DNA of 64,000 nt from Mycolicibacterium sphagni. GTDB taxonomy: Bacteria > Actinomycetota > Actinomycetes > Mycobacteriales > Mycobacteriaceae. A program made the translations under genes and the position numbers. This document shows, in pieces, positions 38,059 through 47,147 of the stretch. Positions within the stretch are counted from its first letter, which is position 1; every line of letters starts with the position of its first letter. Location of the stretch: the NCBI RefSeq assembly GCF_002250655.1, contig NZ_NOZR01000019.1, forward strand, positions 1 to 64,000. The letters run 5' to 3'. The notes beneath the pieces were generated by a model. That model did no database searches. It was not told the DNA's origin and saw only the letters and a program-made list of their open reading frames with translations.

Positions 38059-39660
38059 CTATTTCACGCAGGGTACGGACTCTCCGGTCATACGGCTGAG
38101 ATCGGTTGGAGCCGGCGACGCGGTTCCAGTCGCGGTGGCCGAGACTGTGGATATAGCCGCCGGGCCCGCAGTCGCGCTGGTGCTATCGACGCTGTGTACG
38201 TATTCCCCCGCCGGAAAATCGGTGCCGACAGTCAGTTCCACAGCACCAGCAGACAACGCATCGTTCGGCGCAGCAGCCAGATTAAGCTGTGCCGCAAGCG
38301 ATTTCCCGGCGTCCTCGGCCCCTGGACCGTAGTCCACGGCACTGGTATTCGAGACTGATTCGGCAGTGCTGGTCCGACCTTGCTGGAATCCGTTGGCGGT
38401 GAACGTCTTCTCCAGCTGGGCGGCCAAACCGTCGTAGCTGGAAGCATTCACCACACTGAGCGTGGCGCCGACACCGTACATGGGGTTGCTCGAGGGATCC
38501 GACGTCGGCGACGACGTGTCTGTCGCGGTGTCGTCGGCCGACAGCAAGTCGTGAACGATCGACCGGACGGCGGCCAAATCGATGAGGTTGACGTCCTCAC
38601 CATCGGGGGCTTGCCCGAAGCCGGTGATCGGAAGGGTGTACAGCGACGGCGGATGCTTGGTCATCGATGACGCCCGTTGCGCGAACCCAGCCAGGTCCAT
38701 CTCGGCGTCGACAGCGAGGTTCTGCTTCGTGATGTCCAACAGCTTGTTCATGGCCAGCGGATTGTCGAGGTCTCCGCTCCGTCTCAGCGCGCTGACCAGG
38801 GAGACGATGAACGCTTGTTGGCGCCGGGTGCGGTCCATGTCGGTGAAATTGGCGTCATCGGTGTCCCGGCGCTGGCGCACGAACGCCATCGCCTGCGCCG
38901 CGTCGAGTTGCTGCTCTCCCTGGTGGAATTGAGCCCCAGAGAAGTCGTCTGAGGTATCCGCGTTGAGGCAAACGGTAATTGGTGCGACGGCTTTGGCGAT
39001 CTCGAAGAACGCGCCCAGCGTCACCTCAACGAAATGATCGATAGGCACTTGCAGCAGTCGGCCCACGGTGGCGATCTCGGCCTTGCGGCCAGCTTCGCGC
39101 CCCTTCTGTTCCTTGGCCTGCGGGTCCAGCGAATTGTTCAGCTCGGAGTCGTTCGCGATCGTGTCGAGGGCATGTTGATACGCGAGCCCATAGGCTTGCT
39201 TTATCTTGCCCTGGCACACACCGGTGGGGCAGCCCGCGAGGTCCACATAGTCGTCACGAGGGATCGAAATCGCGGTGGGGGAACCACTCGACGGGATGTG
39301 CACCAGGATGAGGACGTTGGCGTTGTACCCGCCGACCGTCTCGTCACCGGCATGAAGCGCGTCGTAGACGTCCTGGGGCAGTGGATTGCCGTGTTGGTCG
39401 AGGCGGCTGTCGAGACCCATGATGAGGATGTTCTGCGCGCCCCGGGTTGATGTCGGGCCGCCGATAAGAGCTTCCGACGTGATGATCCCACCCAACGCGT
39501 GGTGTAGTCCGGTCCAGCCCAAACCTGTCATCCCCAGCACCGCCACCGCGCCCAGCGCCCCTGCCCCCCTGGCGACAGCGAGCGGACCTCTCCGACGCCG
39601 AGATCCGGGGTTCGACGTCACCGACACCGGCGGCCTCGACCACGCATGGGGGATCGCCAC
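38059..39660 (-). CDS. LytR-CpsA-Psr (LCP) family cell-wall ligase with LytR_C domain
   Basis: 533 residues from a GTG. A basic stop and one membrane helix (residues about 28-52) place it in the membrane facing out. LCP core: NILIMGLDSRLD, ISIPRDDYVDLAG, then LDAAQAMAFVRQRRDTDD and DMDRTRRQQAFI with the conserved Arg residues that bind polyprenyl pyrophosphate. The C-terminal LytR_C domain (about 400-500) is followed by a Ser/Thr/Ala-rich tail. LCP proteins attach arabinogalactan to peptidoglycan in mycobacteria. Confidence 0.9.
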   Translation of the reverse strand: MAIPHAWSRPPVSVTSNPGSRRRRGPLAVARGAGALGAVAVLGMTGLGWTGLHHALGGIITSEALIGGPTSTRGAQNILIMGLDSRLDQHGNPLPQDVYDALHAGDETVGGYNANVLILVHIPSSGSPTAISIPRDDYVDLAGCPTGVCQGKIKQAYGLAYQHALDTIANDSELNNSLDPQAKEQKGREAGRKAEIATVGRLLQVPIDHFVEVTLGAFFEIAKAVAPITVCLNADTSDDFSGAQFHQGEQQLDAAQAMAFVRQRRDTDDANFTDMDRTRRQQAFIVSLVSALRRSGDLDNPLAMNKLLDITKQNLAVDAEMDLAGFAQRASSMTKHPPSLYTLPITGFGQAPDGEDVNLIDLAAVRSIVHDLLSADDTATDTSSPTSDPSSNPMYGVGATLSVVNASSYDGLAAQLEKTFTANGFQQGRTSTAESVSNTSAVDYGPGAEDAGKSLAAQLNLAAAPNDALSAGAVELTVGTDFPAGEYVHSVDSTSATAGPAAISTVSATATGTASPAPTDLSRMTGESVPCVK

Positions 39661-39747
39661 ATAGCAAAGCAGAGTATTGCCCCGCAGGCCCGGCTGATAC
39701 GCGCCACGCCGCGACTGTCGAGCTCAACGGGTTGCAGCCACATCCGG

Positions 39748-41592
39748 CTAGAAACTGCTCTCCCCCAGCCACAGCAGGCTGGTTCCGGTCAGCGCCCGCT
39801 CACCCTGGGTAAGCGCGCCCCTGACCGACTGACCGAGCAATACCGTTACGGCCTCGGGCAGCGATGCCGCGGCGGGTTGCGAGGATGCCTTGGGGCGCAG
39901 GAAATCCCGCAGTGACGAGCTGGGGTAAGAGACCAGTTCGACCTCGGCGTCGACATCGATCCCGGCGAGCACCTTGGCCCGCCGCACTGCCGTGCGGAGT
40001 CCGCCGAGTTCGTCGACCAGTCCATGCTCGAGCGCGTCGACACCGGTCCATACCCGGCCGCGGGCCACTGCGTCGACGGCCTCGACCGCCATGTGACGTG
40101 CCTCGGCGACTCGTTGCACGAAATCGGTGTAGAAAAGGTCCGCCTCGGCCTCCACCAGGGCTTCCTGCTCCGGGGTGAACGGCGCGTTGACCGACCAGGC
40201 ATCGGCATTGTCGTTGGTGCGCACGCTGTCGGATCCGACCCCGAGACGCTCCTTGAGTTCGCGGGCCACCAGCTTGCCGGTCAGCACTCCGATCGATCCG
40301 GTGATGGTGCCCGGGTTGGCGACGATCGCGTCGGCGCCCATCGCGACGTAGTAACCACCCGAGGCGGCCACCGCGCCCATCGAGGCCACCACCGGCTTGC
40401 CCTTGCCGCGCACCCGCGTCACTTCCCGCCAGATCGTCTCACTGCCGGTCACCGACCCACCGGGGCTATCCACCCGCACCACGACCGCCGTCACATCGTC
40501 GTCGGTGGCGACCTCCCGCAGCGCCGCGCCGATGGTGTCACCACCGGCACTGGAGCGCCCGAACGGAAGACCCTGCGGACCGCCTCGGCCGCTGACGATC
40601 GATCCGGCGACAGTCACCACCGCGATCCGGGGGCGCTTTTTGCGGCCCGGCACCGACGGCATAGGCGGCATCGGCACCGGAGAGCCGCCCTTGCGGACCT
40701 GCGCGTAGCGAGACAGGAACAACCGCGGCGGGGCGTTGTCGTCGGTGTCGGCATCGCCGGTCTCGGGTGAAATCCCCTCCGGAGGGCAGGAGCGAAGCGA
40801 CCCGGGAATAGATTGAGCGCCAACGAGTTCAGCGATGCGGTTGTACGCTTCGTCGCGGAATCCGATGCGGTCGACCAGGCGACCGGTGACCGCGTCGTCC
40901 CGTAACAGCGGCGCGCGGTTGGCAAGCGCGTCCACCGCGTCGACGTCGATGTGCCGCGATTCGGCGATGGCCTGCCACACCTGGCTGTGCAGGCTGGCGA
41001 TCAGCCGGGAGTCGGCCTCGCGGTGGGCGTCGGTGTAGCGGTCCTGGGTGAACAGGTTGGCCGCCGACTTGTACTCGCCGCGCGTGATGAACTGCGCTTC
41101 GATGCCGGCCTTGCCCAGCGCGTCGCGCAGGAACAGCGCACTGGTGGCGAAACCGATCAAACCGACGGTGCCGGTGGGCTGCATCCACACCTCGGAGAAC
41201 GCCGAAGCCAGGTAATACGACAGTGTGCCGGGGTAGGTCTCGGCCCACGCCAGCGACGGCTTCGATTCACTGAAGGTGGCGATGGCCGCCCGCAGTTCCT
41301 GCACCGGTCCGGCCGGCGCCGCCGAAAGCTGTACCCGCGCAATCAGTCCCGCGACCCGCGAATCCTCGGCCGCACGGTGAATCGCGGCGACCGCGTCCCG
41401 CAGCAGCATCGGCCGGCCGCCTCCGGTGATGAAGGTCAGCGGGTCGAAGCCGCTGGCCTCCGGCGGTATCGACTGCAGGTCGAGCTCGAGAATGCAGCCG
41501 TCGGGCACTCCGTGGTGGCGGGCGGTGTCGATGCGACGCAGGGCGTCGCGGATGTCATCGGCACCCGGGACGGCGGGCAGGAAAGCGAACAT
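39748..41592 (-). CDS. sppA: signal peptide peptidase SppA (protease IV, 67-kDa type)
   Basis: 614 residues in two tandem crotonase-like halves. The N-terminal half carries the catalytic Lys in RGEYKSAANLFT and the C-terminal half the nucleophile Ser in VASMGAVAASGGYYVAMGAD, next to RVDSPGGSVTGSE. The ATG at 41592 is chosen; the open frame to 41832 runs into the divergent gene. Degrades cleaved signal peptides at the membrane. Counterpart of M. tuberculosis Rv0724. Confidence 0.93.
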   Translation of the reverse strand: MFAFLPAVPGADDIRDALRRIDTARHHGVPDGCILELDLQSIPPEASGFDPLTFITGGGRPMLLRDAVAAIHRAAEDSRVAGLIARVQLSAAPAGPVQELRAAIATFSESKPSLAWAETYPGTLSYYLASAFSEVWMQPTGTVGLIGFATSALFLRDALGKAGIEAQFITRGEYKSAANLFTQDRYTDAHREADSRLIASLHSQVWQAIAESRHIDVDAVDALANRAPLLRDDAVTGRLVDRIGFRDEAYNRIAELVGAQSIPGSLRSCPPEGISPETGDADTDDNAPPRLFLSRYAQVRKGGSPVPMPPMPSVPGRKKRPRIAVVTVAGSIVSGRGGPQGLPFGRSSAGGDTIGAALREVATDDDVTAVVVRVDSPGGSVTGSETIWREVTRVRGKGKPVVASMGAVAASGGYYVAMGADAIVANPGTITGSIGVLTGKLVARELKERLGVGSDSVRTNDNADAWSVNAPFTPEQEALVEAEADLFYTDFVQRVAEARHMAVEAVDAVARGRVWTGVDALEHGLVDELGGLRTAVRRAKVLAGIDVDAEVELVSYPSSSLRDFLRPKASSQPAAASLPEAVTVLLGQSVRGALTQGERALTGTSLLWLGESSF

Positions 41593-41639
41593 ACAGTCGA
41601 GGCTACCGGCGCTGATCCTGGGCACGCTCGTACGGTGGA

Positions 41640-42569
41640 GTGGTGAAGCACTCCATCTCGATACCGCAATTCGACGTCGACGGCTTCGACGGCGACGGGT
41701 TACGCAGTTATCTGGCTCGCGCCGAAGAGCTCGGTTTCGAGGGCGGCTGGACGTTGGAACAGGTGATCGGGCCCGCCCCGTTGATCGCGCCGCTGGAACT
41801 GCTGGCCTGGGCAGCGGGCTGTACCACGACACTGCGGCTGGGGGTGGCTGTGCTGATCACGTCGTTGCACGACCCCCTTCAGCTGGCCTCGTCCATCACC
41901 GCGGTGGACCGGCTCAGCCATGGCCGCCTCGAGCTCGGTGTCGCGCCCGGCGGCGGGCGGCGCCAATTCCAAGCCTTCGGCGTGGACCCCGACACGTTCA
42001 TCAGCAGCTTCACCGAGGGACTGACGTTGATGAAGGCGGCTTGGTCCGACGAGCCGCGGGTGACGTTTCACGGCCGCTTCCGCGATGTCGACGATCTGCC
42101 GATTTCTCCCAAGCCTGTGCAGCGGCCGCACCCGCCGATCTGGTTCGGTGCCAATGCCCCTCGCGCGATCGCACGGGCGGTGCGCCATGGCGATGCGTTC
42201 ATGGGTGCGGGATCGACCACGACTGAGAACTTCGCGACGGCGGTGCAACACCTTCGCACCGAACTCGACGAACAGCACAAGGACCCGGCGACGTTCCGGG
42301 TCGGCAAACGCGTCTACCTGATCATCGACGACGAATCCGCGCGAGCCCGCGAACGGGTACTGGCGGGTCTGCACCGGATCTACGGGACAATGCCAGGCGT
42401 GGAGGATGTCCCGGTGGCGGGCACACCGGCCGAGGTCGCCGCCGGGCTGCGTGAGGTGATCGAGGCCGGCGCGCAGACCCTGCTGCTGAACCCGACCGGA
42501 GCCAGCATCGCCGAAGATCGCGAGCAAATGGAACGCCTTGCCGCCGAAGTCATTCCGCAGCTGAGCTGA
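41640..42569 (+). CDS. luciferase-like (F420- or flavin-dependent) oxidoreductase
   Basis: 309 residues with the bacterial luciferase-like TIM barrel: LARAEELGFEGGWTLEQ, LELLAWAAGCTTTLRLGVAV, the loop DRLSHGRLELGVAPGGGRRQ and PPIWFGANAPRAIARAVRHG. Many actinobacterial members use F420. Two GTG codons in tandem at 41640 and 41643 are possible starts. It diverges from sppA and ends at a strong terminator shared with the spc operon. Substrate unknown. Confidence 0.88.
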   Translation: MVKHSISIPQFDVDGFDGDGLRSYLARAEELGFEGGWTLEQVIGPAPLIAPLELLAWAAGCTTTLRLGVAVLITSLHDPLQLASSITAVDRLSHGRLELGVAPGGGRRQFQAFGVDPDTFISSFTEGLTLMKAAWSDEPRVTFHGRFRDVDDLPISPKPVQRPHPPIWFGANAPRAIARAVRHGDAFMGAGSTTTENFATAVQHLRTELDEQHKDPATFRVGKRVYLIIDDESARARERVLAGLHRIYGTMPGVEDVPVAGTPAEVAAGLREVIEAGAQTLLLNPTGASIAEDREQMERLAAEVIPQLS

Positions 42570-42570
42570 C

Positions 42571-42610
42571 AACGAAAAATGCCCCCGCCGAGGCGGGGGC
42601 ATTTGTCGTT
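42571..42610. terminator. bidirectional terminator between luciferase-like gene and spc operon
   Basis: AAATGCCCCCGCC (42577-42589) pairs perfectly with 42592-42604 around a two-base loop, and the stem extends to 42571/42610 with one mismatch. Flanking A and T runs make it work on both strands, ending the plus-strand oxidoreductase gene and the minus-strand rplO end. Confidence 0.92.
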
Positions 42611-42616
42611 GACTAT

Positions 42617-43060
42617 CTACAGCTCGGTGGCCGAACCGCCGGCGGCGGTGATGGCCTCGCGGGCGCTCCCACTGAATTTGTGGGCGGTGACGTCGACCTT
42701 GGCGGTCAGCTTGCCGTCGCCGAGCACCTTCACGAGCACGTTCTTGCGAACCAGGCCCTTTTCCACGAGGTCGTCGACACCGACGGTGCCGCCCTGCGGG
42801 AAGGCGTTGTTCAGGTCGCCGACGTTAACGACGGCGTACTCGGTGCGGAACCGGTTACGGAAACCCTTGAGCTTGGGCAGCCGCATGTGGATCGGCATCT
42901 GCCCGCCCTCGAAGGTCACCGGCACGTTCTTGCGGGCCTTGGTGCCCTTGGTGCCACGACCGGCCGTCTTGCCCTTGGAGCCCTCACCGCGACCGACGCG
43001 AGTCTTCGCGGTCTTGGAGCCGGGAGCCGGCTTCAGGTCGTGCAGTTTGATGACGCTCAT
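42617..43060 (-). CDS. rplO: 50S ribosomal protein L15
   Basis: 147 residues. HDLKPAPGSKTAKTRVGRGE followed by GKTAGRGTKG is the L15 N-terminal rRNA-binding region and FEGGQMPIHMRLPKLKGF the conserved core. Last gene of the spc operon here; its ATG overlaps the rpmD stop. Binds 23S rRNA. Confidence 0.98.
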   Translation of the reverse strand: MSVIKLHDLKPAPGSKTAKTRVGRGEGSKGKTAGRGTKGTKARKNVPVTFEGGQMPIHMRLPKLKGFRNRFRTEYAVVNVGDLNNAFPQGGTVGVDDLVEKGLVRKNVLVKVLGDGKLTAKVDVTAHKFSGSAREAITAAGGSATEL

Positions 43061-43248
43061 GATTTGCCCTCAACCGCTTCTACTTCGACGAGGTGGTGCA
43101 CGACGTTGATCAGTCCGCGCGTCTGCGGGTTGTCCTCGCGAACCACCGACTGGCGAATCTTGCGCAGGCCCAGGGTCCGCAGGCTCTCCCGCTGGTTCCA
43201 GCGGGCACCGACGATGCCACGTACCTGGGTGATCTTCAGCTCTGCCAT
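43057..43248 (-). CDS. rpmD: 50S ribosomal protein L30
   Basis: 63 residues. ELKITQVRGIVGARWNQRES, LRTLGLRKIRQSVVREDNP and the RGLINVVHHLVEVE end are the complete L30 fold. Lies two bases after rpsE. Confidence 0.97.
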   Translation of the reverse strand: MAELKITQVRGIVGARWNQRESLRTLGLRKIRQSVVREDNPQTRGLINVVHHLVEVEAVEGKS

Positions 43249-43250
43249 GG

Positions 43251-43955
43251 TTATGCGCTTCCTTCACGCGCGGCTGCAGCAGCCAGCGCTTCACTTTCCC
43301 GACGCGCGCGCAGCATGCCGGCCGGCGCCACGTCTTCGATGGGCAGACCGCGACGGGCGGCTACCTCTTCAGGACGCTGCAACAGCTTGAGCGCGGCAAC
43401 GGTGGCATGCACCACGTTGATCGCGTTGTCACTGCCCAGCGACTTGGCCAGAACGTCGTGCACGCCAGCGCATTCCAGCACCGCACGGCACGCGCCACCG
43501 GCGATGACACCGGTACCGGGGCTGGCCGGACGCAGCATCACGACGCCGGCCGCGGCCTCGCCCTGCACGGGATGGGTGACCGTGCCGCCGATCAGCGGGA
43601 CACGGAAGAAGTTCTTGCGAGCTTCCTCGACACCCTTGGCGATCGCGGCAGGCACCTCTTTGGCCTTGCCGTAGCCGACGCCGACCAGGCCGTGGCCGTC
43701 ACCGACGATGACCAGCGCGGTGAAGCTGAAGCGCCGACCACCCTTGACCACCTTGGAAACTCGGTTGATGGTGACAACCCGCTCCAGGTAGTTGCTCTTC
43801 TCGCCGCCGTCGCGACCGCCACGTCCGCCGCGGTCTCCGCGGTCGTCACGACGGCCTCGGCCACCGCGGTCGTCACGACCGCTGCGCTGTACGTCCGTAC
43901 GGGTGCCGGCCGAGGGTGCGCCGGTATCCGGCGCTGCGCTCTGCTCCGACATCAT
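43251..43955 (-). CDS. rpsE: 30S ribosomal protein S5
   Basis: About 234 residues with a long Arg/Gly/Asp-rich N-terminal extension (residues 1-55), usual in mycobacteria. VVTINRVSKVVKGGRRFSFT is the S5 dsRBD-like core and GVHDVLAKSLGSDNAINVVH the C-terminal signature. Tandem ATGs at 43955 and 43952 are both possible. Takes part in decoding accuracy. Confidence 0.97.
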   Translation of the reverse strand: MMSEQSAAPDTGAPSAGTRTDVQRSGRDDRGGRGRRDDRGDRGGRGGRDGGEKSNYLERVVTINRVSKVVKGGRRFSFTALVIVGDGHGLVGVGYGKAKEVPAAIAKGVEEARKNFFRVPLIGGTVTHPVQGEAAAGVVMLRPASPGTGVIAGGACRAVLECAGVHDVLAKSLGSDNAINVVHATVAALKLLQRPEEVAARRGLPIEDVAPAGMLRARRESEALAAAAAREGSA

Positions 43956-43977
43956 GCGGTCCTTCCGTTGTAAGTCA

Positions 43978-44385
43978 TTAGAATTTCAGTCCGTTCTCGC
44001 GAGCGGCATCGGCCAGCGCCGCGATCCGTCCGCCGTAGGTGTTGCCACCGCGGTCGAACACGACGGCGTCGACACCGGCGGCCTTGGCGCGCTCGGCGAT
44101 CAGCTGACCGACCCGCACGCTGTGGGCCTTCTTGTCACCCTCGACGGCGCGGACATCGGCCTCGATCGACGACGCCGCGGCGATCGTGGTGCCGTTGGCA
44201 TCGTTGACCAGCTGCACATGGATGTGCCGCGAAGAGCGGTTCACCACGAGGCGGGGCCGCTCGGCGGTGCCGACGACCTTCTTACGCAGCCGGTTGTGCC
44301 GACGCAGGCGCGAAACCCGGCGCGCGGCCGAAACGCTCGTCCCGACCGGCGTGCGATCGGTGGCTTCCTTCTGTGCTTGAGCCAT
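43978..44385 (-). CDS. rplR: 50S ribosomal protein L18
   Basis: 135 residues. RLRRHNRLRKKVVGTAERPR and RLVVNRSSRHIHVQLVND bind 5S rRNA; VVFDRGGNTYGGRIAALADA is the C-terminal signature. Three bases after rplF. Confidence 0.98.
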   Translation of the reverse strand: MAQAQKEATDRTPVGTSVSAARRVSRLRRHNRLRKKVVGTAERPRLVVNRSSRHIHVQLVNDANGTTIAAASSIEADVRAVEGDKKAHSVRVGQLIAERAKAAGVDAVVFDRGGNTYGGRIAALADAARENGLKF

Positions 44386-44388
44386 GGC

Positions 44389-44928
44389 TTACTTACCTGT
44401 CTTTCCGACCTTGCGGCGGATCTGCTCACCCTCGTAACGCACGCCCTTGCCCTTGTACGGGTCCGGGCGGCGCAGACGACGGATGTTGGCCGAGATCTGG
44501 CCGACCTTTTGCTTGTCGATACCCGTGACCGAGAACTTGGTGGGCGTCTCCACCGCGAAGGTGATGCCCTCCGGAGCCTCGATGACCACGGGATGGCTGT
44601 ACCCGAGCGCGAACTCGAGGTTGGTGCCCTTGAGCTGCACGCGGTAACCGACGCCGAAGATCTCCATCTTGGTGGTGTAACCCTCGGTCACACCGGTCAC
44701 CAGGTTGGACACCAGCGTGCGCGAGAGCCCGTGCAGCGAACGGCTGAGCCGCTCGTCGTCGGGCCGGCTGACCACGATGGCGCCATCGTCGTTGCGCGCC
44801 ACGGTGATCGGCGCGGCAATCGCCAGTTCCAGCGTGCCCTTGGGGCCCTTGACCGACACGTTCTGGCCGTCGATCGTCACATCAACACCGGCGGGAATCG
44901 TCACCGGCTGCTTTCCAATACGCGACAT
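44389..44928 (-). CDS. rplF: 50S ribosomal protein L6
   Basis: 179 residues. SRIGKQPVTIPAGVDVTIDG, the first repeat ending GLSRTLVSNLVTGVTEGYT, and the C-terminal PDPYKGKGVRYEGEQIRRK signature are all present. Lies near the GTPase-associated centre of the 50S subunit. Confidence 0.98.
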   Translation of the reverse strand: MSRIGKQPVTIPAGVDVTIDGQNVSVKGPKGTLELAIAAPITVARNDDGAIVVSRPDDERLSRSLHGLSRTLVSNLVTGVTEGYTTKMEIFGVGYRVQLKGTNLEFALGYSHPVVIEAPEGITFAVETPTKFSVTGIDKQKVGQISANIRRLRRPDPYKGKGVRYEGEQIRRKVGKTGK

Positions 44929-44941
44929 GTCTAAGCCTCCC

Positions 44942-45340
44942 TCACCACACGTAGGCGAGGACTTCGCCGCCCACGCCGGATCGCGCTGCCTGACGGTCCG
45001 TCAGCAGGCCTGAAGACGTGGAGATGATCGCCACGCCCAGTCCGCCGAGCACTCGCGGCAAATTGGTGGATTTCGCGTACACCCGCAGACCGGGCTTGGA
45101 CACCCGGCGCAAGCCGGCGAGACTGCGCTCGCGGTTGGGGCCGTACTTGAGCTGAACAATCAACGACTTTCCGACCCGGGCATCCTCGGTCCGGAAATCG
45201 CTGATGTAACCCTCGCGCTTGAGGATCTCGGCGATATTCGCCTTGATCTTGCTGTGCGGCAAGGTCACTTCGTCGTGATACGCCGAATTGGCGTTGCGCA
45301 GACGTGTCAAGAAGTCTGCGATCGGGTCCGTCATAGTCAT
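44942..45340 (-). CDS. rpsH: 30S ribosomal protein S8
   Basis: 132 residues. MTDPIADFLTRLRNANSAYH, KANIAEILKREGYISDF and the C-terminal GLGVAIISTSSGLLTDRQAA / GGEVLAYVW 16S rRNA-binding signature. ATG codons at 45340 and 45334 are both near the ribosome site. Confidence 0.98.
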   Translation of the reverse strand: MTMTDPIADFLTRLRNANSAYHDEVTLPHSKIKANIAEILKREGYISDFRTEDARVGKSLIVQLKYGPNRERSLAGLRRVSKPGLRVYAKSTNLPRVLGGLGVAIISTSSGLLTDRQAARSGVGGEVLAYVW

Positions 45341-45428
45341 GACTGGGCCTGTCTACCTTCCTCGCAGCGGTTCCCACTCGGGTCGATTCCCTTGGGGGCC
45401 TGCTGCGCACCTGTTCTGTAGGGGTCTG

Positions 45429-45614
45429 TTACCAGCTGGACTTTTGCACGCCGGGCAGTTCGCCGGCATGGGCCATCTCGCGCAAGCAGATTCGGCACAA
45501 GCCGAACTTGCGGTAAACGGCGTGCGGACGTCCGCACCTGTTGCAGCGGGTGTAGGCCCGCACGGCGAACTTCGGCTTCTTATTGGCCTTATTGACCAGT
45601 GCCTTCTTTGCCAT
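45429..45614 (-). CDS. rpsZ: 30S ribosomal protein S14 type Z (zinc form)
   Basis: 61 residues, the short S14 form. Two zinc pairs are kept: RCNRCGRPHAVYRKFGLCRI with CRxC, i.e. CX2C...CX2C. ATG at 45614 two bases... after the rplE end; the upstream frame to 45746 is inside rplE. In mycobacteria a zinc-free S14 paralogue elsewhere replaces it under zinc limitation. Confidence 0.97.
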   Translation of the reverse strand: MAKKALVNKANKKPKFAVRAYTRCNRCGRPHAVYRKFGLCRICLREMAHAGELPGVQKSSW

Positions 45615-45618
45615 CTGC

Positions 45619-46182
45619 TCAGTTCTCCTTGAAGGGGAAGCCCAGCGCGCGCAGCAGCGCCCGACCTTCGTCGTCATTCGTCGCCGAAGTGACGACAGTG
45701 ATGTCCATGCCACGGGGCCGGTCGATGGAGTCCACGTCAATCTCATGGAACACCGACTGCTCGGCGAGCCCGAAGGTGTAGTTGCCGTGCCCGTCGAACT
45801 GCTTGGGGCTCAGGCCGCGGAAGTCGCGGATACGCGGCAATGCGATCGACACCAGCCGGTCGAGGAACTCCCACATACGGTCGCCGCGCAGGGTCACCCG
45901 CGCACCGATCGGCATGCCTTCGCGGAGCTTGAACTGTGCGATCGACTTGCGGGCCTTGCGGATCTCGGGCTTCTGGCCGGTGATCAGCGCCAGGTCGTTG
46001 ACTGCGCCGTTGATCAGCTTGGCGTCGCGGGCGGCGTCACCGACACCCATGTTGACGACAACCTTGACCACGCCGGGGATCTGCATGACGTTGGCGTAGT
46101 TGAACTCGTTGTTGAGCGCTGCCTTGATCTCTTCGCGGTAGCGCGCCTTCAGCCGGGGCTGAACCTTCACTGCGGTAGTCAT
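45619..46182 (-). CDS. rplE: 50S ribosomal protein L5
   Basis: 187 residues. YANVMQIPGVVKVVVNMGVG is the L5 signature, with GARVTLRGDRMWEFLDRLVS and the C-terminal GMDITVVTSATNDDEGRALL. Binds 5S rRNA together with L18 and contacts tRNA at the P site. Confidence 0.98.
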   Translation of the reverse strand: MTTAVKVQPRLKARYREEIKAALNNEFNYANVMQIPGVVKVVVNMGVGDAARDAKLINGAVNDLALITGQKPEIRKARKSIAQFKLREGMPIGARVTLRGDRMWEFLDRLVSIALPRIRDFRGLSPKQFDGHGNYTFGLAEQSVFHEIDVDSIDRPRGMDITVVTSATNDDEGRALLRALGFPFKEN

Positions 46183-46184
46183 CG

Positions 46185-46502
46185 TCAGACGTCCTTGCCG
46201 TTGCGCTTGGAAATGCGAACCCGCTTGCCGGATTCCTCGTCCACGCGGTAGCCGATGCGGGTCGGGTTGCCGTCGGAGTCGACGACCATCACGTTGGAAA
46301 CGTGGATCGCCGCCTCCTGGGTGACAATGCCGCCCGAGGATGCGCCGCGTTCGTTGGCCGACTCCGCGGTGTGCTTCTTGATGCGGTTGACGCCCTCGAC
46401 CAGCACGCGGTTACGAGTCGGGTAGGCCTCGATGACCTTGCCCTTGGCGCCCTTGTCCTTGCCGGCGATGACCAGAACGGTGTCGCCTTTGTGGACCTTC
46501 AT
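46185..46502 (-). CDS. rplX: 50S ribosomal protein L24
   Basis: 105 residues. The KOW motif opens the protein (KVHKGDTVLVIAGKDKGAKG, KVIEAYPTRNRVLVEGVNRI). It is an early assembly protein of the 50S subunit. Starts directly after the rplN stop. Confidence 0.98.
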   Translation of the reverse strand: MKVHKGDTVLVIAGKDKGAKGKVIEAYPTRNRVLVEGVNRIKKHTAESANERGASSGGIVTQEAAIHVSNVMVVDSDGNPTRIGYRVDEESGKRVRISKRNGKDV

Positions 46503-46871
46503 TTACAAAACCTCCGGAGCCAGCGAGACGATCTTCATGAAGCGCTTCTCGCGCAGCTCGCGGCCGACCGGGCCGAAGATGCGGGTGCCACGAGGATCGT
46601 TGTCGTTCTTGATGATGACGGCGGCGTTCTCGTCGAACTTGATGTAGCTGCCGTCGGCCCGGCGACGCTCCTTGACGGTGCGCACCACGACGGCCTTGAC
46701 GACCTCACCGCGCTTGACGTTGCCACCGGGGATGGCGTCCTTGACGGTCGCCACGATGATGTCGCCGATGCCGGCGTAGCGCCGCGACGAGCCACCCAGC
46801 ACACGGATGCACAAGATCTCCTTGGCGCCCGTGTTATCGGCGACCTTCAGCCGCGATTCCTGCTGAATCAC
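46503..46871 (-). CDS. rplN: 50S ribosomal protein L14
   Basis: 122 residues from a GTG with GGAGAT upstream. ESRLKVADNTGAKEILCIRV and IIKNDNDPRGTRIFGPVGRE are the L14 signatures. First gene of the spc-type operon here, since the sulfatase module separates it from rpsQ. Confidence 0.98.
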   Translation of the reverse strand: MIQQESRLKVADNTGAKEILCIRVLGGSSRRYAGIGDIIVATVKDAIPGGNVKRGEVVKAVVVRTVKERRRADGSYIKFDENAAVIIKNDNDPRGTRIFGPVGRELREKRFMKIVSLAPEVL

Positions 46872-47031
46872 TAGATCTCCTCGACCTGGTTATTGTGTGC
46901 ACGGCAGACGGAAACCCACGGCCCGGGCCGGGGCCCGGACGTGACCTGACGTGCGCGGTCTTTGTCACCCAAAGAGCACGCAGGGTTTTCTCGCGACGAG
47001 ATAACCGAGGTCTGCCCTAGGCAACCCCTAG

Positions 47032-47060
47032 AGCTTAGGCGATCCGCAGCTCAGCACCAA
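47032..47060 (-). promoter_or_regulatory. probable promoter of the spc operon
   Basis: Minus strand TTGGTG (47060-47055), 17 bases, TAAGCT (47037-47032), a good sigma-A-type match. It gives an rplN leader of about 150 bases that contains a GC-rich self-complementary stretch near 46920-46945, where feedback or attenuation could act. Confidence 0.62.
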
Positions 47061-47147
47061 ATCCGCCCAGCTCGCACGCCCAAACCGACACCCGGCCACA
47101 CAACTGCGAGTGGAATGCGCCATGTCGTCGATCTCGGCGCAGCTGCG